This document shows positions 7,440-15,512 of a stretch of 31,855 nucleotides of DNA, one piece after another. The position numbers were made by a program, and so were the translations under genes. The stretch's first letter is position 1, and each line of letters starts with the position of its first letter. This DNA is from a virus: positions 1 through 31,855 of IMG/VR virus record IMGVR_UViG_3300050117_000025; one strand, given 5' to 3'. The notes beneath the pieces were generated by a model. The model saw only the letters and a list, made by a program, of their open reading frames with translations. It was not told the DNA's origin and made no database searches.

Positions 7440-7888
7440 TCAAACAGCATCATAAGGCCCAGCTTCGTACGCTGAGGGTGATTTTTTGGGCTGCGAATGA
7501 TGTTGTCCTGGAACCACGGCCGCACCGGGCGATCCATGAACATCCAGAAAAGCTGGCGGCCGGCGAGCTCGGCCAGGTCGCCGGGGACGATGCCCAGGGG
7601 GACGTCGTCACGGGGCGGCTCGCTGTAAAAAATCTCGTCGATGTCGCGCGCGAGGATCTGCAGCGGCCGGCTCTCGATGCTGAGCGGACCTGCCTCGCGC
7701 GGCTCGTGCGCGGCGTGTTCTCCGGCCTCCTCGATCACGTTGAGCCAGTGACCACCGGCCCAGCCGGCGCGCGCGCGGTTGCGGAGGCAGTAGCAAACCA
7801 GCTTCATCTCGTCCGCGCTGCCCTTTGGTCCCACCTCGCGCGCGGCGAAGAGAACCGCGGCGGCCCGCTGCAGCTCGTTAATGCCCAT
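7436..7888 (-). CDS. phage protein remotely similar to SleB-type hydrolases
   Basis: 150 residues from the ATG at 7888, which follows AGGAGG with a 7-nt spacer. The N-terminal part, RAAAVLFAAREVGPKGSADE then VCYCLRNRARAGWAGG, lines up with LALCLWREARGE...GYIAVGCVLRNR of the hydrolase at 1810-2265. The end, NHPQRTKLGLMMLFE, lines up with VHQTVKLGKHIFL. The Glu in AREVG could match the catalytic Glu, but the central FSSITAPGDP and GATLYYA motifs are missing. So it may be a diverged paralogue acting as a virion-borne lysin or a non-catalytic derivative. Its position between fibre and ejection genes fits a structural role better than lysis. Confidence 0.62.
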   Translation of the reverse strand: MGINELQRAAAVLFAAREVGPKGSADEMKLVCYCLRNRARAGWAGGHWLNVIEEAGEHAAHEPREAGPLSIESRPLQILARDIDEIFYSEPPRDDVPLGIVPGDLAELAGRQLFWMFMDRPVRPWFQDNIIRSPKNHPQRTKLGLMMLFE

Positions 7889-7890
7889 CG

Positions 7891-8106
7891 TCAACCCTCC
7901 TCTCGCATTTTTGCGACATCCGTGCAGATGAGGCACTTTGCCATTTCCAGGAGTCCGAGTCGCGTTGAGAACGCCGAGGTCGATCCAATTGTGATGAGAC
8001 TTCCGTCCTCGTCGGTCATGATGACCAGGCACTCGATGGGGTGCCCAATCTCGCATTCCTCGAGGGCGCGCTGGAGAGTTTCTTCGGGCGTGCGCCTTTC
8101 GATCAC
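7891..8106 (-). CDS. small hypothetical protein
   Basis: 71 residues from a GTG at 8106 (VIERRTPEETLQRALEEC). The GTG overlaps the stop of the upstream gene, and GGAGG lies 5 nt before it, so I prefer this over the longer frame reaching 8331, most of which overlaps the upstream gene. The protein reads as helix (EETLQRALEECE), two or three strands (CLVIMTDEDGSLITIGS) and helix (LGLLEMAKCLICTDVAKM). It has the size and alpha-beta-beta-alpha look of small phage proteins of unknown role. I do not recognise a family. Confidence 0.65.
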   Translation of the reverse strand: MIERRTPEETLQRALEECEIGHPIECLVIMTDEDGSLITIGSTSAFSTRLGLLEMAKCLICTDVAKMREEG

Positions 8107-9053
8107 GCCGGCCTCCGGCGATGGGCATGGCGCCACTCTTTCATCTGCTGCCGGTACCAGCTCGAAACCGGGCCGGGATTCAGCGGGAAAGCTTTGTCGG
8201 CCTGCTTCTCGGTAATCACCCCGCTGCGCACCATCGAGAGCAGCGCGGTGCGCCAGCCCAGAAACTTTGCCGTTGTCGGGACGTTGAACTCGTCGAAGTT
8301 CATGATCATCCACTCGGTTCCCGCGGGCCACTGCAGCGTGGCCACAAGCATTGCCTCATCCTTTTTGACCTCCTGCCCAGGGAGAAGGATCTGCCTGTTT
8401 TCGCTGGCGAGCACCACCAGCGGCACGCGCGCGCTTTGCGTGTCAGCGCTTTGGCCCGGATGCTGCAGCACGGCCTCGCGTCCCAGAAAGATGGGGCCGA
8501 CGCCGATCACGCGGACGTAGCCCGTGCTCGTCGTGAAAGTGTGGTGCGCGTACTGTGCTTTCGGATTTACCGTCTTCATCAGCTGGTGATAGAACTGCAG
8601 CGGCGTTAGCACCTGCCCCCGGCGCGCCGCGATGTTCTCCGCGCCCTGCCAGCGCTCCTGACCGTCCCACCGGTTCCCTCGGCTCTTCATCTCCGCCAGC
8701 TCGTGGAGCATCTGCGTTTTTTCAAAGTACTCCTGGGTGCTGGGCGTATCGTCACGCTCCTGCGCGAGGCGCGCCATCGCCTCCTGCACGCGCGGATGCT
8801 CGGCAAGGACCAGCGAGTTTTCGGTATGGGCGTAGTCGGCGCGCGTGACTGGTTTCTCCAGCATTTCCGGGGTGCCGGTGCGCAGGGCGACGTTCGGGAG
8901 ATTCTCGATCGAGCCCGATGGTTCCGCCGGGTGCCAGTTGCCGGAATCGATTTCCTCGGCCGCCTGCTGGATCGCCTTGTCGGCGTAGTGCTCTTTCGGA
9001 GCGCTCTGATGGCGCTCGTGGATGATGACTGCGGGCGCGTCGCCTTTTGCCAT
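8103..9053 (-). CDS. hypothetical phage protein, 316 residues
   Basis: The start ATG at 9053 has GAGG four bases upstream. The first 150 residues are polar, charged and probably extended or helical (HERHQSAPKEHYADKAIQQAAEEID, EHPRVQEAMARLAQERDD). Residues about 160-260 look like a compact alpha/beta domain (YVRVIGVGPIFLGREAVLQ, VPLVVLASENRQILLPGQEVKKDEAMLVATLQW, EWMIMNFDEFNVPTTAKFLGW). A basic tail ends KEWRHAHRRRPA. I recognise no family. It follows the ejection-protein genes and two small coupled genes, so a virion or assembly role is possible. Confidence 0.68.
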   Translation of the reverse strand: MAKGDAPAVIIHERHQSAPKEHYADKAIQQAAEEIDSGNWHPAEPSGSIENLPNVALRTGTPEMLEKPVTRADYAHTENSLVLAEHPRVQEAMARLAQERDDTPSTQEYFEKTQMLHELAEMKSRGNRWDGQERWQGAENIAARRGQVLTPLQFYHQLMKTVNPKAQYAHHTFTTSTGYVRVIGVGPIFLGREAVLQHPGQSADTQSARVPLVVLASENRQILLPGQEVKKDEAMLVATLQWPAGTEWMIMNFDEFNVPTTAKFLGWRTALLSMVRSGVITEKQADKAFPLNPGPVSSWYRQQMKEWRHAHRRRPA

Positions 9054-9075
9054 GGTGCCTCGTTTCTCTTGTTTC

Positions 9076-9345
9076 TTATTCCTGGCCCGCGGGGCCTATG
9101 CCCTTTGCCCAGCATCCGGCATTGAGCGCTGCTCTTTCGACCTCTTCTTCGAGTGCGTTCCCTGGCGGGTCGCCACGGAAACGAACGCTCTGACTCTGCT
9201 CGTCGTAGCGGATAAGGACCTGATCGATCGCGCCCGGAAGCTGCGGGTTTTCCCTCTCGATCAAGACTACCTTTTCGCCGAGTTCAATTTCGAAACGTTT
9301 GGCCAGCAGGGCTCGTCCGCTTCCGACAAACAAGATATGTATCAC
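9076..9345 (-). CDS. small hypothetical protein
   Basis: 89 residues, MIHILFVGSGRALLAKRFEIELGEKVVLIERENPQ. The ATG overlaps the upstream stop (ATGA), so translation is probably coupled. The first half resembles small beta-rich domains, with strand patterns FEIELGEKVVLIE and DQVLIRYDEQSQSVRFRGD. No motif identifies its function. The start MIHILFVGSG looks like a strand followed by a Gly turn but is too short to be a nucleotide-binding fold. Confidence 0.6.
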   Translation of the reverse strand: MIHILFVGSGRALLAKRFEIELGEKVVLIERENPQLPGAIDQVLIRYDEQSQSVRFRGDPPGNALEEEVERAALNAGCWAKGIGPAGQE

Positions 9346-9809
9346 GCCGGCGCTCCAATCAGCGTCTCCAGGTCTTTCGCGGTCGCAGTCAGCTGCGCGT
9401 GCCTTTCGACAGTTTGGTCCTTGCGGTCGAGGATCTCAGCGATGGCGGCTTGCAGCGGTCGAATTTTCTCCACGCGGATCAACTCAGCCTCATCGTCCGC
9501 AGTTTCGATTTCCCGATCGCAGAGCTCGATCTCGCGCCGCACGGCCATCAGAGCGAGCTTGTAATTCAGGGTGCGCCGTTCACCATCGCGCGTATCTTCT
9601 TCCTTTTGTGCGCGTGGCTGTGACAATACGGCCGCGTTCGGGAGGGTCCGCTTTCCGCCAGCGTGAAGCTTGTGGCCGTATTTGTATTCCTGCCCAGGTC
9701 GCCCCGCAGCCGGCTGGAAGGTCTCAAGGCATCCGCACATACAGACACGGGTCAGGTTGTACTGGATGCTGGCCCCAATAAGAGCGGCGGGATCCTCTCG
9801 GACGGTCAT
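9342..9809 (-). CDS. Cys-containing protein with C-terminal coiled coil
   Basis: 155 residues, with its start overlapping the stop of the 797-residue gene (ATGA). The N-terminal part has RVCMCGCLETF...GRPGQEYKYGHKLHAGG. The C.CGC....KY..GH pattern resembles the short zinc-binding region that precedes HNH nuclease or other phage DNA-binding domains, but the nuclease itself is absent. From about residue 75 a long charged helix (REIELCDREIETADDEAELIRVEKIRPLQAAIAEILDRKDQTVERHAQL) suggests a coiled coil. I infer a metal-binding, oligomeric phage protein of unknown role. Confidence 0.65.
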   Translation of the reverse strand: MTVREDPAALIGASIQYNLTRVCMCGCLETFQPAAGRPGQEYKYGHKLHAGGKRTLPNAAVLSQPRAQKEEDTRDGERRTLNYKLALMAVRREIELCDREIETADDEAELIRVEKIRPLQAAIAEILDRKDQTVERHAQLTATAKDLETLIGAPA

Positions 9810-12199
9810 TGGCGATCTCCGCGGTTATGGAGGATCTCGGCGTAGGCGTCCGCGTCATCCGGGTTGTCGAACTTACCCAGGTGCTGCCCTGTCTGCTGGT
9901 AGTGTTGCCACGCGCGCGCAAACATCGCCTTCTCTGCGCTTCCCCCCCTAGGCGGCTTCTTTCCATCCGGAGTTAGAAAGCGCCCATTGACGATGGTTGG
10001 CACAAGCACCTCGTGGCCTGCGTCGTCCTGAAATGAGACTGAGTACTCACTGCTGTGGGATCCATCCGCGTTTCTGACCGTGGGGCGGTTCCAGATATTA
10101 ATATTCCCCGGCGCGACGAGCCCACGTGGGCTGCGCGTCGCCATGGTGTCCGTCGAAGAGAGCGCGGGGTCGCTCTTATCGTCGTCGCCGCCTCCTACCG
10201 CCCGCTGGGTCGCTGTTTCCGTCGCGGCCGGCAGCGCCCTGGCGGCGGCGTGGGCGGAGTTCACAATCATGCGCGCGTAAAAGGGTCCGTACACTTCCGG
10301 CCGCGCGTTTCCTCCGAGAGCGTAGAGGAAGCTCTCGCCGATTTTCGGATCCGTCTGAATCGCGTTGAGTGCGCGCTGCGTCATCGCACCCACGCGCTCG
10401 CCGGCGAGGCCACCCACCGTGGCCCCGGCGGCCCCGCCTGCCTCCCAGCCGAAACCAGCGCCCAGGTAGCCGGGCAGATAGTGAGCGATGTAGCGCACTC
10501 CGGTGTTGAACCCTTTGCGGTCGGCATTGGTCCTCGTGGCATTGGCGATCGCTTCAAGATTCGCGAGCCGCCCGGGTCCCATCGACTGCTCCACCGTCGC
10601 ACGGCCGTAGCGGTTCACCATCTTTTTGAGGCCCGACATGAGGCGCCCACCGTTGATGCCCCGCTGCTCCTGACTGACCGCGCTTGCCCCGGGCACGCCG
10701 TCCAGCGCGCCGTCGAGAGTACGCCCCGCATCGCGCAGGATGTAGTACTGCCGCCAGGAAGTTTTGATCGCGGCGAGATCCTCGGCGGACATTCCAGGGG
10801 AAACCTTTTGAGTCCCGCCGGTGCGGGCCGGCTCTCCGGGCCGCGCCATGGAACCCTGTTTCATCAGGTCCGTTCCGGGGGCCGCCGGTCTGTTGACCGT
10901 CACGTCCGGTTTGCCGCTTTGCACCTTTCCAAGCAGGTCTTCCATCTCGCGGGTCTTCTGCGTGTAGAGACGGTCCGCGCCTTCGACCCCATCCCACGAT
11001 GCCTGCTGCGCCTGCGATATCTCGGCGTTGAGCTTGCGGAATCGGCCGCTGGTTGCCTGGTCGAGAAACTCGTATGCGTTGCGATTCACATCGCGCAGCC
11101 GATCCGCCGCTCCGGTGAAATCATGAACGGAGTTGAGCGTGTTCTCGATGAATTCCGGCGGAGCTCCCATGGCCGCGAGGTGCGGAGCAACGGTTGCGCC
11201 GGCGGCTTTGCCGTAGGCTTCGGCGCCAGCGACCTGCGCCGGTGTCGGTCCCGCCTGGCCCTTCGGGACCGGGATCCGCGTTCCCTCGACGGTGCGGACT
11301 TCGGGCATCTGGCCTTCGATGAGCGCGCGGCTGCCTTCTCCGAAAGCTCCAAGGCCGGCCGTGACCGCTGCATTGATGCCCGCGGATTCCGCTGTAGCTC
11401 CCACGTCGCCACCCGTATGAACGTAAGTCTGACCGCCGCCGATCGTTGCCTGCTTCGCGGTGTTGAGGCCGATGCGGAGCAGCTTTCCGAGGACGGGCCG
11501 CTCGGTCATCATTTTCTGCAGCGTCTCGGCTCCCTTGAAAGAGCCGGCCATTTTGAGCAGCTCGTCGCCGGCGAAGTACTCTGCCACGTTCTCGCCGACG
11601 TCGCCGGCTGTTTGGCCCACGTTCTTATTCGGCTGGTTCGCAAAATCCGAAGCAGCCCTGACTGGCGCGCTCTTCTCGATCGCGTCGATCGCGCCCTCCG
11701 GCAAGCCGACGCTGGGATCACGGAATGCCATGGCGGCGAGGTTGCCGACGCTCCGAAGAAGCGCCTTCGCCGCTCCCACGTTCATATCCATCGGCAGGCT
11801 CGTGAGCCGCTCGATGACGCCGTGGGTCGTCGAGGGATCCGCCATGTAGTCCTCGGAGAAGCGTGCGCGTTCGCCGGCTCCGGCCATGTCATAGCCGGTC
11901 TTCATCGCGTGCTGGACGTTGCTGTACGGGACCTGCAGAGGGGTTCCATCTTTTCCCTGCATCTTGTAGGTGCCCTCGCCCCTCGGATTCGCAGAGAGAT
12001 CGTGTAGCTGCACGGAAACGGGAAGTGCCGGCGGCGGCGTCGCCTGCGCGATCGCGGCAAACGGATCGCCCCGCACCGGGCCGACTGGCTGGGGAAGGCC
12101 CGCCGCGTTCGGATCTTTTGCGGGGTCGTAGGACGCGGACCAGGCGGAGGGGTTCGGCGCCGCTCCCGGCTGCGCGATCGCGGCAAACGGATCGTTCAT
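9806..12199 (-). CDS. internal virion (ejection) protein, large
   Basis: 797 residues, starting MNDPFAAIAQ with ATGA overlap to the upstream gene. The octapeptide DPFAAIAQ recurs at residues 3-10 and 45-52. The body is long, Ala/Gly-rich and helical, with hydrophobic Gly-rich stretches (YLGAGFGWEAGGAAGATVGGLAG) that could interact with membrane. The last 100 residues contain NINIWNRPTVRNADGSHSSEYSVSF, VLVPTIVNGRFLTPDG and HYQQTGQHLGKFDNPDDADAYAE, a small domain that I have seen at the ends of many podovirus internal proteins. Its neighbours on the upstream side are two more internal proteins. By analogy to T7 gp14-gp16 it would be ejected with DNA, but no enzymatic motif is visible. Confidence 0.75.
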   Translation of the reverse strand: MNDPFAAIAQPGAAPNPSAWSASYDPAKDPNAAGLPQPVGPVRGDPFAAIAQATPPPALPVSVQLHDLSANPRGEGTYKMQGKDGTPLQVPYSNVQHAMKTGYDMAGAGERARFSEDYMADPSTTHGVIERLTSLPMDMNVGAAKALLRSVGNLAAMAFRDPSVGLPEGAIDAIEKSAPVRAASDFANQPNKNVGQTAGDVGENVAEYFAGDELLKMAGSFKGAETLQKMMTERPVLGKLLRIGLNTAKQATIGGGQTYVHTGGDVGATAESAGINAAVTAGLGAFGEGSRALIEGQMPEVRTVEGTRIPVPKGQAGPTPAQVAGAEAYGKAAGATVAPHLAAMGAPPEFIENTLNSVHDFTGAADRLRDVNRNAYEFLDQATSGRFRKLNAEISQAQQASWDGVEGADRLYTQKTREMEDLLGKVQSGKPDVTVNRPAAPGTDLMKQGSMARPGEPARTGGTQKVSPGMSAEDLAAIKTSWRQYYILRDAGRTLDGALDGVPGASAVSQEQRGINGGRLMSGLKKMVNRYGRATVEQSMGPGRLANLEAIANATRTNADRKGFNTGVRYIAHYLPGYLGAGFGWEAGGAAGATVGGLAGERVGAMTQRALNAIQTDPKIGESFLYALGGNARPEVYGPFYARMIVNSAHAAARALPAATETATQRAVGGGDDDKSDPALSSTDTMATRSPRGLVAPGNINIWNRPTVRNADGSHSSEYSVSFQDDAGHEVLVPTIVNGRFLTPDGKKPPRGGSAEKAMFARAWQHYQQTGQHLGKFDNPDDADAYAEILHNRGDRQ
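12044..12068. repeat. 25-bp direct repeat, copy encoding internal DPFAAIAQ
   Basis: Identical to 12170-12194 at an offset of 126 bases (42 codons), so the frame is preserved and the protein carries DPFAAIAQ at residues 45-52. The identity at base level suggests recent duplication or gene conversion rather than selection on the peptide alone. Confidence 0.8.
12170..12194. repeat. 25-bp direct repeat, copy encoding N-terminal DPFAAIAQ
   Basis: Second copy of the 12044-12068 sequence, covering residues 3-10 of the internal virion protein just after its start codon. Confidence 0.8.
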
Positions 12200-14154
12200 T
12201 GCGGCGTCACCGGGTTAACCGTGTAGCCCAGGGCCTTCGCGGCAGCAGCGATCTGCGCGTCGCTCTGTCCCCTGAACTGTGGCAGAGCTCTTGCGGCATC
12301 GAGCGAAATGCTTTTGCCGATTCCGGGCTGGGCCGCCGGTGGCGGCGATGCGAGCGCAGCCTTTTGCGCCGCCTGCTGTTCTGCGACGTACCGGTCTTTG
12401 TATTTCGGATCCAGTTCGGCGCGTGCGCCTTTCGCTTCATCGTCGATCTGTGGCATGGGCGCTTCATACGACGGGCTCGGCGCGGCGTTCTTCCACTGCT
12501 TCTCGTAGCTGTCGAACTTTTTCCCCATGGCCTGGGCCTGCTCGGCGATGGCGACGGCGCGGTTGCTGGGGCGAATCGCGCCGAGAGTTTTGCGATAGCC
12601 CTCGAGCGCCGGGATGGTGTCGTTGCCGTAAAACTTGCCCAGCTCGGAGACAACGGTGTCGAGCAGGTTGTGGTACTTCGTGTAGTCATTGGTGCCGTAG
12701 ATGGCGCTCTCGTTGGTGTCCAGCGCCTTCAGGTCCTTCAGGTGCTTGATGGCGGTGGCGCCGGCGTTGAGTTGAGCTCCGGCCGTTCCGGGCTTGGTCG
12801 AGGTGAACTGCTCGTAAACCTTCGGGTAGGCCGCGAGCCTTGATGAGTCGAGGTTGGGGTCCTCCTTCACGGCTGCAGAGAGCAGCGCCTGACCGTCCTT
12901 GCGGCCGAGCAGGTAGCCCAGGCGATCGGGCGCGATATTGCCGGTGACCAGTGCATGGACGAGATCGGTGTTGTCGTTGGCCTGAGCCTGCGTGGCCGCG
13001 CGCGATCGCGCAGCCGCCGCAGTCTCCGCATCCGTCTGCGCGCGCGTATGGGCCTCGGCCAGCGGTTGATCCTGCTCCTCGCGCAGTTCCTTCGAATGCG
13101 CGTCCGCCGCTTTCTGGTGTTCGTCACCCTCCGTCTGCAGCTTCAAATCTGCGGTGTGCTTGACCAGCGCCGCCGCCTGAATCTTCGATGTGGCCGCGTC
13201 GTTGTACTGCGTCTGCTGGCGAAGCGTCATCGGCTCGCTCGACTTCTGCTCCTGGCGGATGAAGAGGCCCGGGGTTTTGGGATCGGGCACGGCGACAGTG
13301 AAGGCGCTGCCCGGGGGCAAAACCTCTTCGCCCCACCCGGGCGGCATCATCACGATGTGGAAGCCGGCCGGATTGCCGTCCGCGTCGTAGTTGGGGACCG
13401 TCCGCACGTCGCCGCGCTTCACCTGCGCCTCCATCACTTCCGGGCTTTCCTTCAGGAGCCGGGCTGCCGCTCCCAAATCGGTGGCCGTGCCCATGAGCGT
13501 TCCACCGGGTCCGCCATCGGGCTGCGGCTTCAGGGCGTTGTCGAGCTGCCCCTGCGAGTAATCCATGTCCTCGCGCGAAGCTTTCACTTTGAGCCGGCCC
13601 ATGGTGAAGGCCTGCTCCGCGAGCTGGTGCGCAAGGATCTGGCTATTCGCTACTTCCACCTGGGCGCTGCGCAGATTTTGCTTTTGCTCCTGGCCGATTT
13701 TTTCGCCCTGCTGCACGCCGGCTTCGGCAGCGCGGCCCATGTTCCCCGCACCCTTGCCAGCGGCGAGGCCTGCCGCCGCGCCCGTTGCGCCTTCGACACC
13801 GAGCTTGAGCCACTGCTGGCCGCGCGTCATGTTCGGCTTCTGGATGTACTTCTGCCCGCTCTCGTCGGTGTAGATCTGTAGCCGGTTGGTCCCGGCCAGC
13901 GAGTCAAGGGCCTTGTCGATAAAGCCGCGCACTCCGCTGTGCGGGAGTGGCGTAATAACCGTCGGCGCGCCCTGCCGCGGCGTTCCATTCTCGGGAATGG
14001 TCGCGTTGAGACTCGGCTGTGAGGTCTGCAGGTCTGCGGCCTGGGCTGCTTTATCAATCCAGCTTGAACCTCCCGCACCATTCGCAGGCGGCGACGGCGC
14101 CGCCGCTGGTGTTGCCGGTCCGCTCTCCGCTCCGCCTTGCGCGCCGCTATCCAT
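12196..14154 (-). CDS. internal virion protein with long coiled coil
   Basis: 652 residues; the ATG at 14154 follows AGAGGGGG with a 6-nt spacer. Residues 1-70 are a Pro/Ala/Gly-rich disordered lead. About 80-130 holds LAGTNRLQIYTDESGQKYIQKPNM and an Ala/Gly-rich hydrophobic stretch (GATGAAAGLAAGKGAG). A middle portion has GFHIVMMPPGWGEEVLPPGSAF. About 345-410 is a coiled coil (LKLQTEGDEHQKAADAHSKELREEQ...). The C-terminal third is helical and ends NPVTPQ. It lies between the small and the large internal proteins and is the same kind of long, Gln/Ala-rich, helix-dominated protein, as expected for an ejected core protein. Function is inferred from gene order. Confidence 0.65.
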   Translation of the reverse strand: MDSGAQGGAESGPATPAAAPSPPANGAGGSSWIDKAAQAADLQTSQPSLNATIPENGTPRQGAPTVITPLPHSGVRGFIDKALDSLAGTNRLQIYTDESGQKYIQKPNMTRGQQWLKLGVEGATGAAAGLAAGKGAGNMGRAAEAGVQQGEKIGQEQKQNLRSAQVEVANSQILAHQLAEQAFTMGRLKVKASREDMDYSQGQLDNALKPQPDGGPGGTLMGTATDLGAAARLLKESPEVMEAQVKRGDVRTVPNYDADGNPAGFHIVMMPPGWGEEVLPPGSAFTVAVPDPKTPGLFIRQEQKSSEPMTLRQQTQYNDAATSKIQAAALVKHTADLKLQTEGDEHQKAADAHSKELREEQDQPLAEAHTRAQTDAETAAAARSRAATQAQANDNTDLVHALVTGNIAPDRLGYLLGRKDGQALLSAAVKEDPNLDSSRLAAYPKVYEQFTSTKPGTAGAQLNAGATAIKHLKDLKALDTNESAIYGTNDYTKYHNLLDTVVSELGKFYGNDTIPALEGYRKTLGAIRPSNRAVAIAEQAQAMGKKFDSYEKQWKNAAPSPSYEAPMPQIDDEAKGARAELDPKYKDRYVAEQQAAQKAALASPPPAAQPGIGKSISLDAARALPQFRGQSDAQIAAAAKALGYTVNPVTPQ

Positions 14155-14171
14155 GTGTGTCCCCCTCTCCT

Positions 14172-14795
14172 CTAGCCGCCGAAAATTCCGCCTGGATTCT
14201 CGCCCACCACAGCGCCACCAATCGAGCCGGCCGCGCCGATGGCTGCGTTGATCCAGCTATTGTCTTCCTGGGCGATTTCGTTGGCGGTGTTGCTGGTGGC
14301 GTTCTCCTGATTCGTCACGGCGCCGGCGTAGCCGAGCGGGTTTTCGCCAGAGGCCACGGCCATTTCTCCCTGCTCCGCGTTCTGGAAGTTCTGTTGCCCG
14401 GCCTGGTAGTTCGCCTCCTGAATCTGCGTTTCCTGGCCGCTTTCGGTCTGCGCGGCGGAAGCGGCGATCTCGCCCTTCAGCTCGGCCGCGCCGCCGGTGG
14501 TGATCGCCTCATTGCCGCCGCCCTCCGCGGCAATGCTCTCATTGACCGCCTTCGAAGCACCCGCATAATTTTCTGCGGTTCCCTCGACCGCCTGGGCATT
14601 GAGGGTATTTTCCTCATCCTGAGAAAAGCCCTTCTGGTCGGGGCCGGCCGCGAGGATCGGCTGCAGCACGGAGTTGACCTGCTTATAAAGCCCCTGCTGG
14701 TTCGCGTACTGGGTCTGCATCATGGAGTCGTACTGCTGCAGGGTCTGCATCTCTTCCGTTTGCAGCTGGGTCTGGGCTGAGGTGGCACCACACAT
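14172..14795 (-). CDS. small internal virion protein (T7 gp14-like position)
   Basis: 207 residues, beginning MCGATSAQTQLQTEEMQTLQQYD; start 12 nt after AGGAG. It is rich in Gln, Ala, Asn and Glu with almost no aromatic residues, and reads as long helices with a Gly-rich end (WINAAIGAAGSIGGAVVGENPGGIFGG). Small internal or ejection proteins of podoviruses often open with MC or MCG, have this composition and precede two larger core proteins, as here. No sequence motif proves the assignment. Confidence 0.62.
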   Translation of the reverse strand: MCGATSAQTQLQTEEMQTLQQYDSMMQTQYANQQGLYKQVNSVLQPILAAGPDQKGFSQDEENTLNAQAVEGTAENYAGASKAVNESIAAEGGGNEAITTGGAAELKGEIAASAAQTESGQETQIQEANYQAGQQNFQNAEQGEMAVASGENPLGYAGAVTNQENATSNTANEIAQEDNSWINAAIGAAGSIGGAVVGENPGGIFGG

Positions 14796-14845
14796 CGCCG
14801 ATCTTTTCTCCTGGGACTGGCGACAGGATACGGCAGCGGAAGGAT

Positions 14846-15316
14846 TTAGGCGATGGCCTTTTTTAGGATGCCGTCTTTTTGCGTGAAGCCCAGCCGCCTC
14901 ACACAGAAAGCGATGAGCCGGGGCGAGGCGCTGTCGAAAAACGCCTCTTTCACCCCGGAATAGCGCAGCATGGGCAGCAGCCAGCGAAGCCCCTCGGTGA
15001 GGGCCTCTGCGATTCGCATTTTTTCCTCGCTCGTGTTCGCCGGGAAAAACTGGATGTGGAGTTTTGCCGCTGGCTCGCCGTCTTCGCTGCCTTTGGGAAG
15101 CAGGTCGATGCGGAAGAAAAAGACGGCGCCCTCTGGATCGTTCAGCAGGTAACTATCCGTGGCGGCGCTCTGCTCCAGCCAGAATTCCGGTTCGACGCGG
15201 CCCGCATGGTCGGTGTCCCGCATCGTCCACAGCCACGCGAGGTCCAGGTCCCGCCGCCTTGTTGGTCGCAGGGTGAAGTGGCCCTCACGAAACCGGAATG
15301 TATGCTCCGCGCTCAT
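14846..15316 (-). CDS. GNAT-like phage protein
   Basis: 156 residues from the ATG at 15316, whose TGA-overlapping position (ATGA with the upstream gene) favours it over the longer frame to 15409. FRFREGHFTLRPTRRRDLDLAWLWTM is the beta1-alpha1 start of a GNAT fold. YLLNDPEGAVFFFRIDLLP and AKLHIQFFPANTSEEKMRIAEAL form the central sheet and helix, and EAFFDSASPRLIAFCVRRLGFTQK is the typical final helix-strand. The usual Q/RxxGxG/A acetyl-CoA loop is not clear, so it may not be an acetyltransferase. Similar short GNAT-like proteins occur beside phage ejection genes. Confidence 0.65.
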   Translation of the reverse strand: MSAEHTFRFREGHFTLRPTRRRDLDLAWLWTMRDTDHAGRVEPEFWLEQSAATDSYLLNDPEGAVFFFRIDLLPKGSEDGEPAAKLHIQFFPANTSEEKMRIAEALTEGLRWLLPMLRYSGVKEAFFDSASPRLIAFCVRRLGFTQKDGILKKAIA

Positions 15317-15498
15317 CCCTGCCGGCGGCCACGGGGAACGTACATCGCGGAATGCGGCGAACAGAGTAGCGTCCCATCGCTCGCCTTGTTGGTCGCTGCT
15401 TCGCCGCAAAATGCGCAGCTTGCAATCGGTTCTCTAGTCGTGGCTTTCGTTTGGCTCAAATGGTTCCTCCCCAGAGCTTCCAGCGCCCCCACCACCAT
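15313..15498 (-). CDS. small CxxC/CxxH protein
   Basis: 61 residues from the ATG at 15498, nine bases after AGGAGG (a GTG one codon earlier, at 15501, is equally possible; the frame is open up to a TTG at 15516). It has one metal-binding-like set, CAFCGEAATNKASDGTLLCSPHS: C..C then C..H with a 15-residue spacing, as in small zinc knuckles. The end is basic (VPRGRRQG). The gene is coupled to the GNAT-like gene. I know no family. Confidence 0.6.
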   Translation of the reverse strand: MVVGALEALGRNHLSQTKATTREPIASCAFCGEAATNKASDGTLLCSPHSAMYVPRGRRQG

Positions 15499-15512
15499 CA
15501 CGGCTTCCCTCC

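Noticed and set aside
7891-8331. Long form of the small gene starting at 8331
   Set aside because: The extra part lies inside the previous gene, while GTG at 8106 has a good ribosome site and an overlapping stop.
10055-12007. Long open frame on the plus strand (about 650 codons), and a similar one at 25203-27218
   Set aside because: They lie fully opposite strong minus-strand genes, have Arg/Gly/His-rich products with no motif, and follow from the high GC content.
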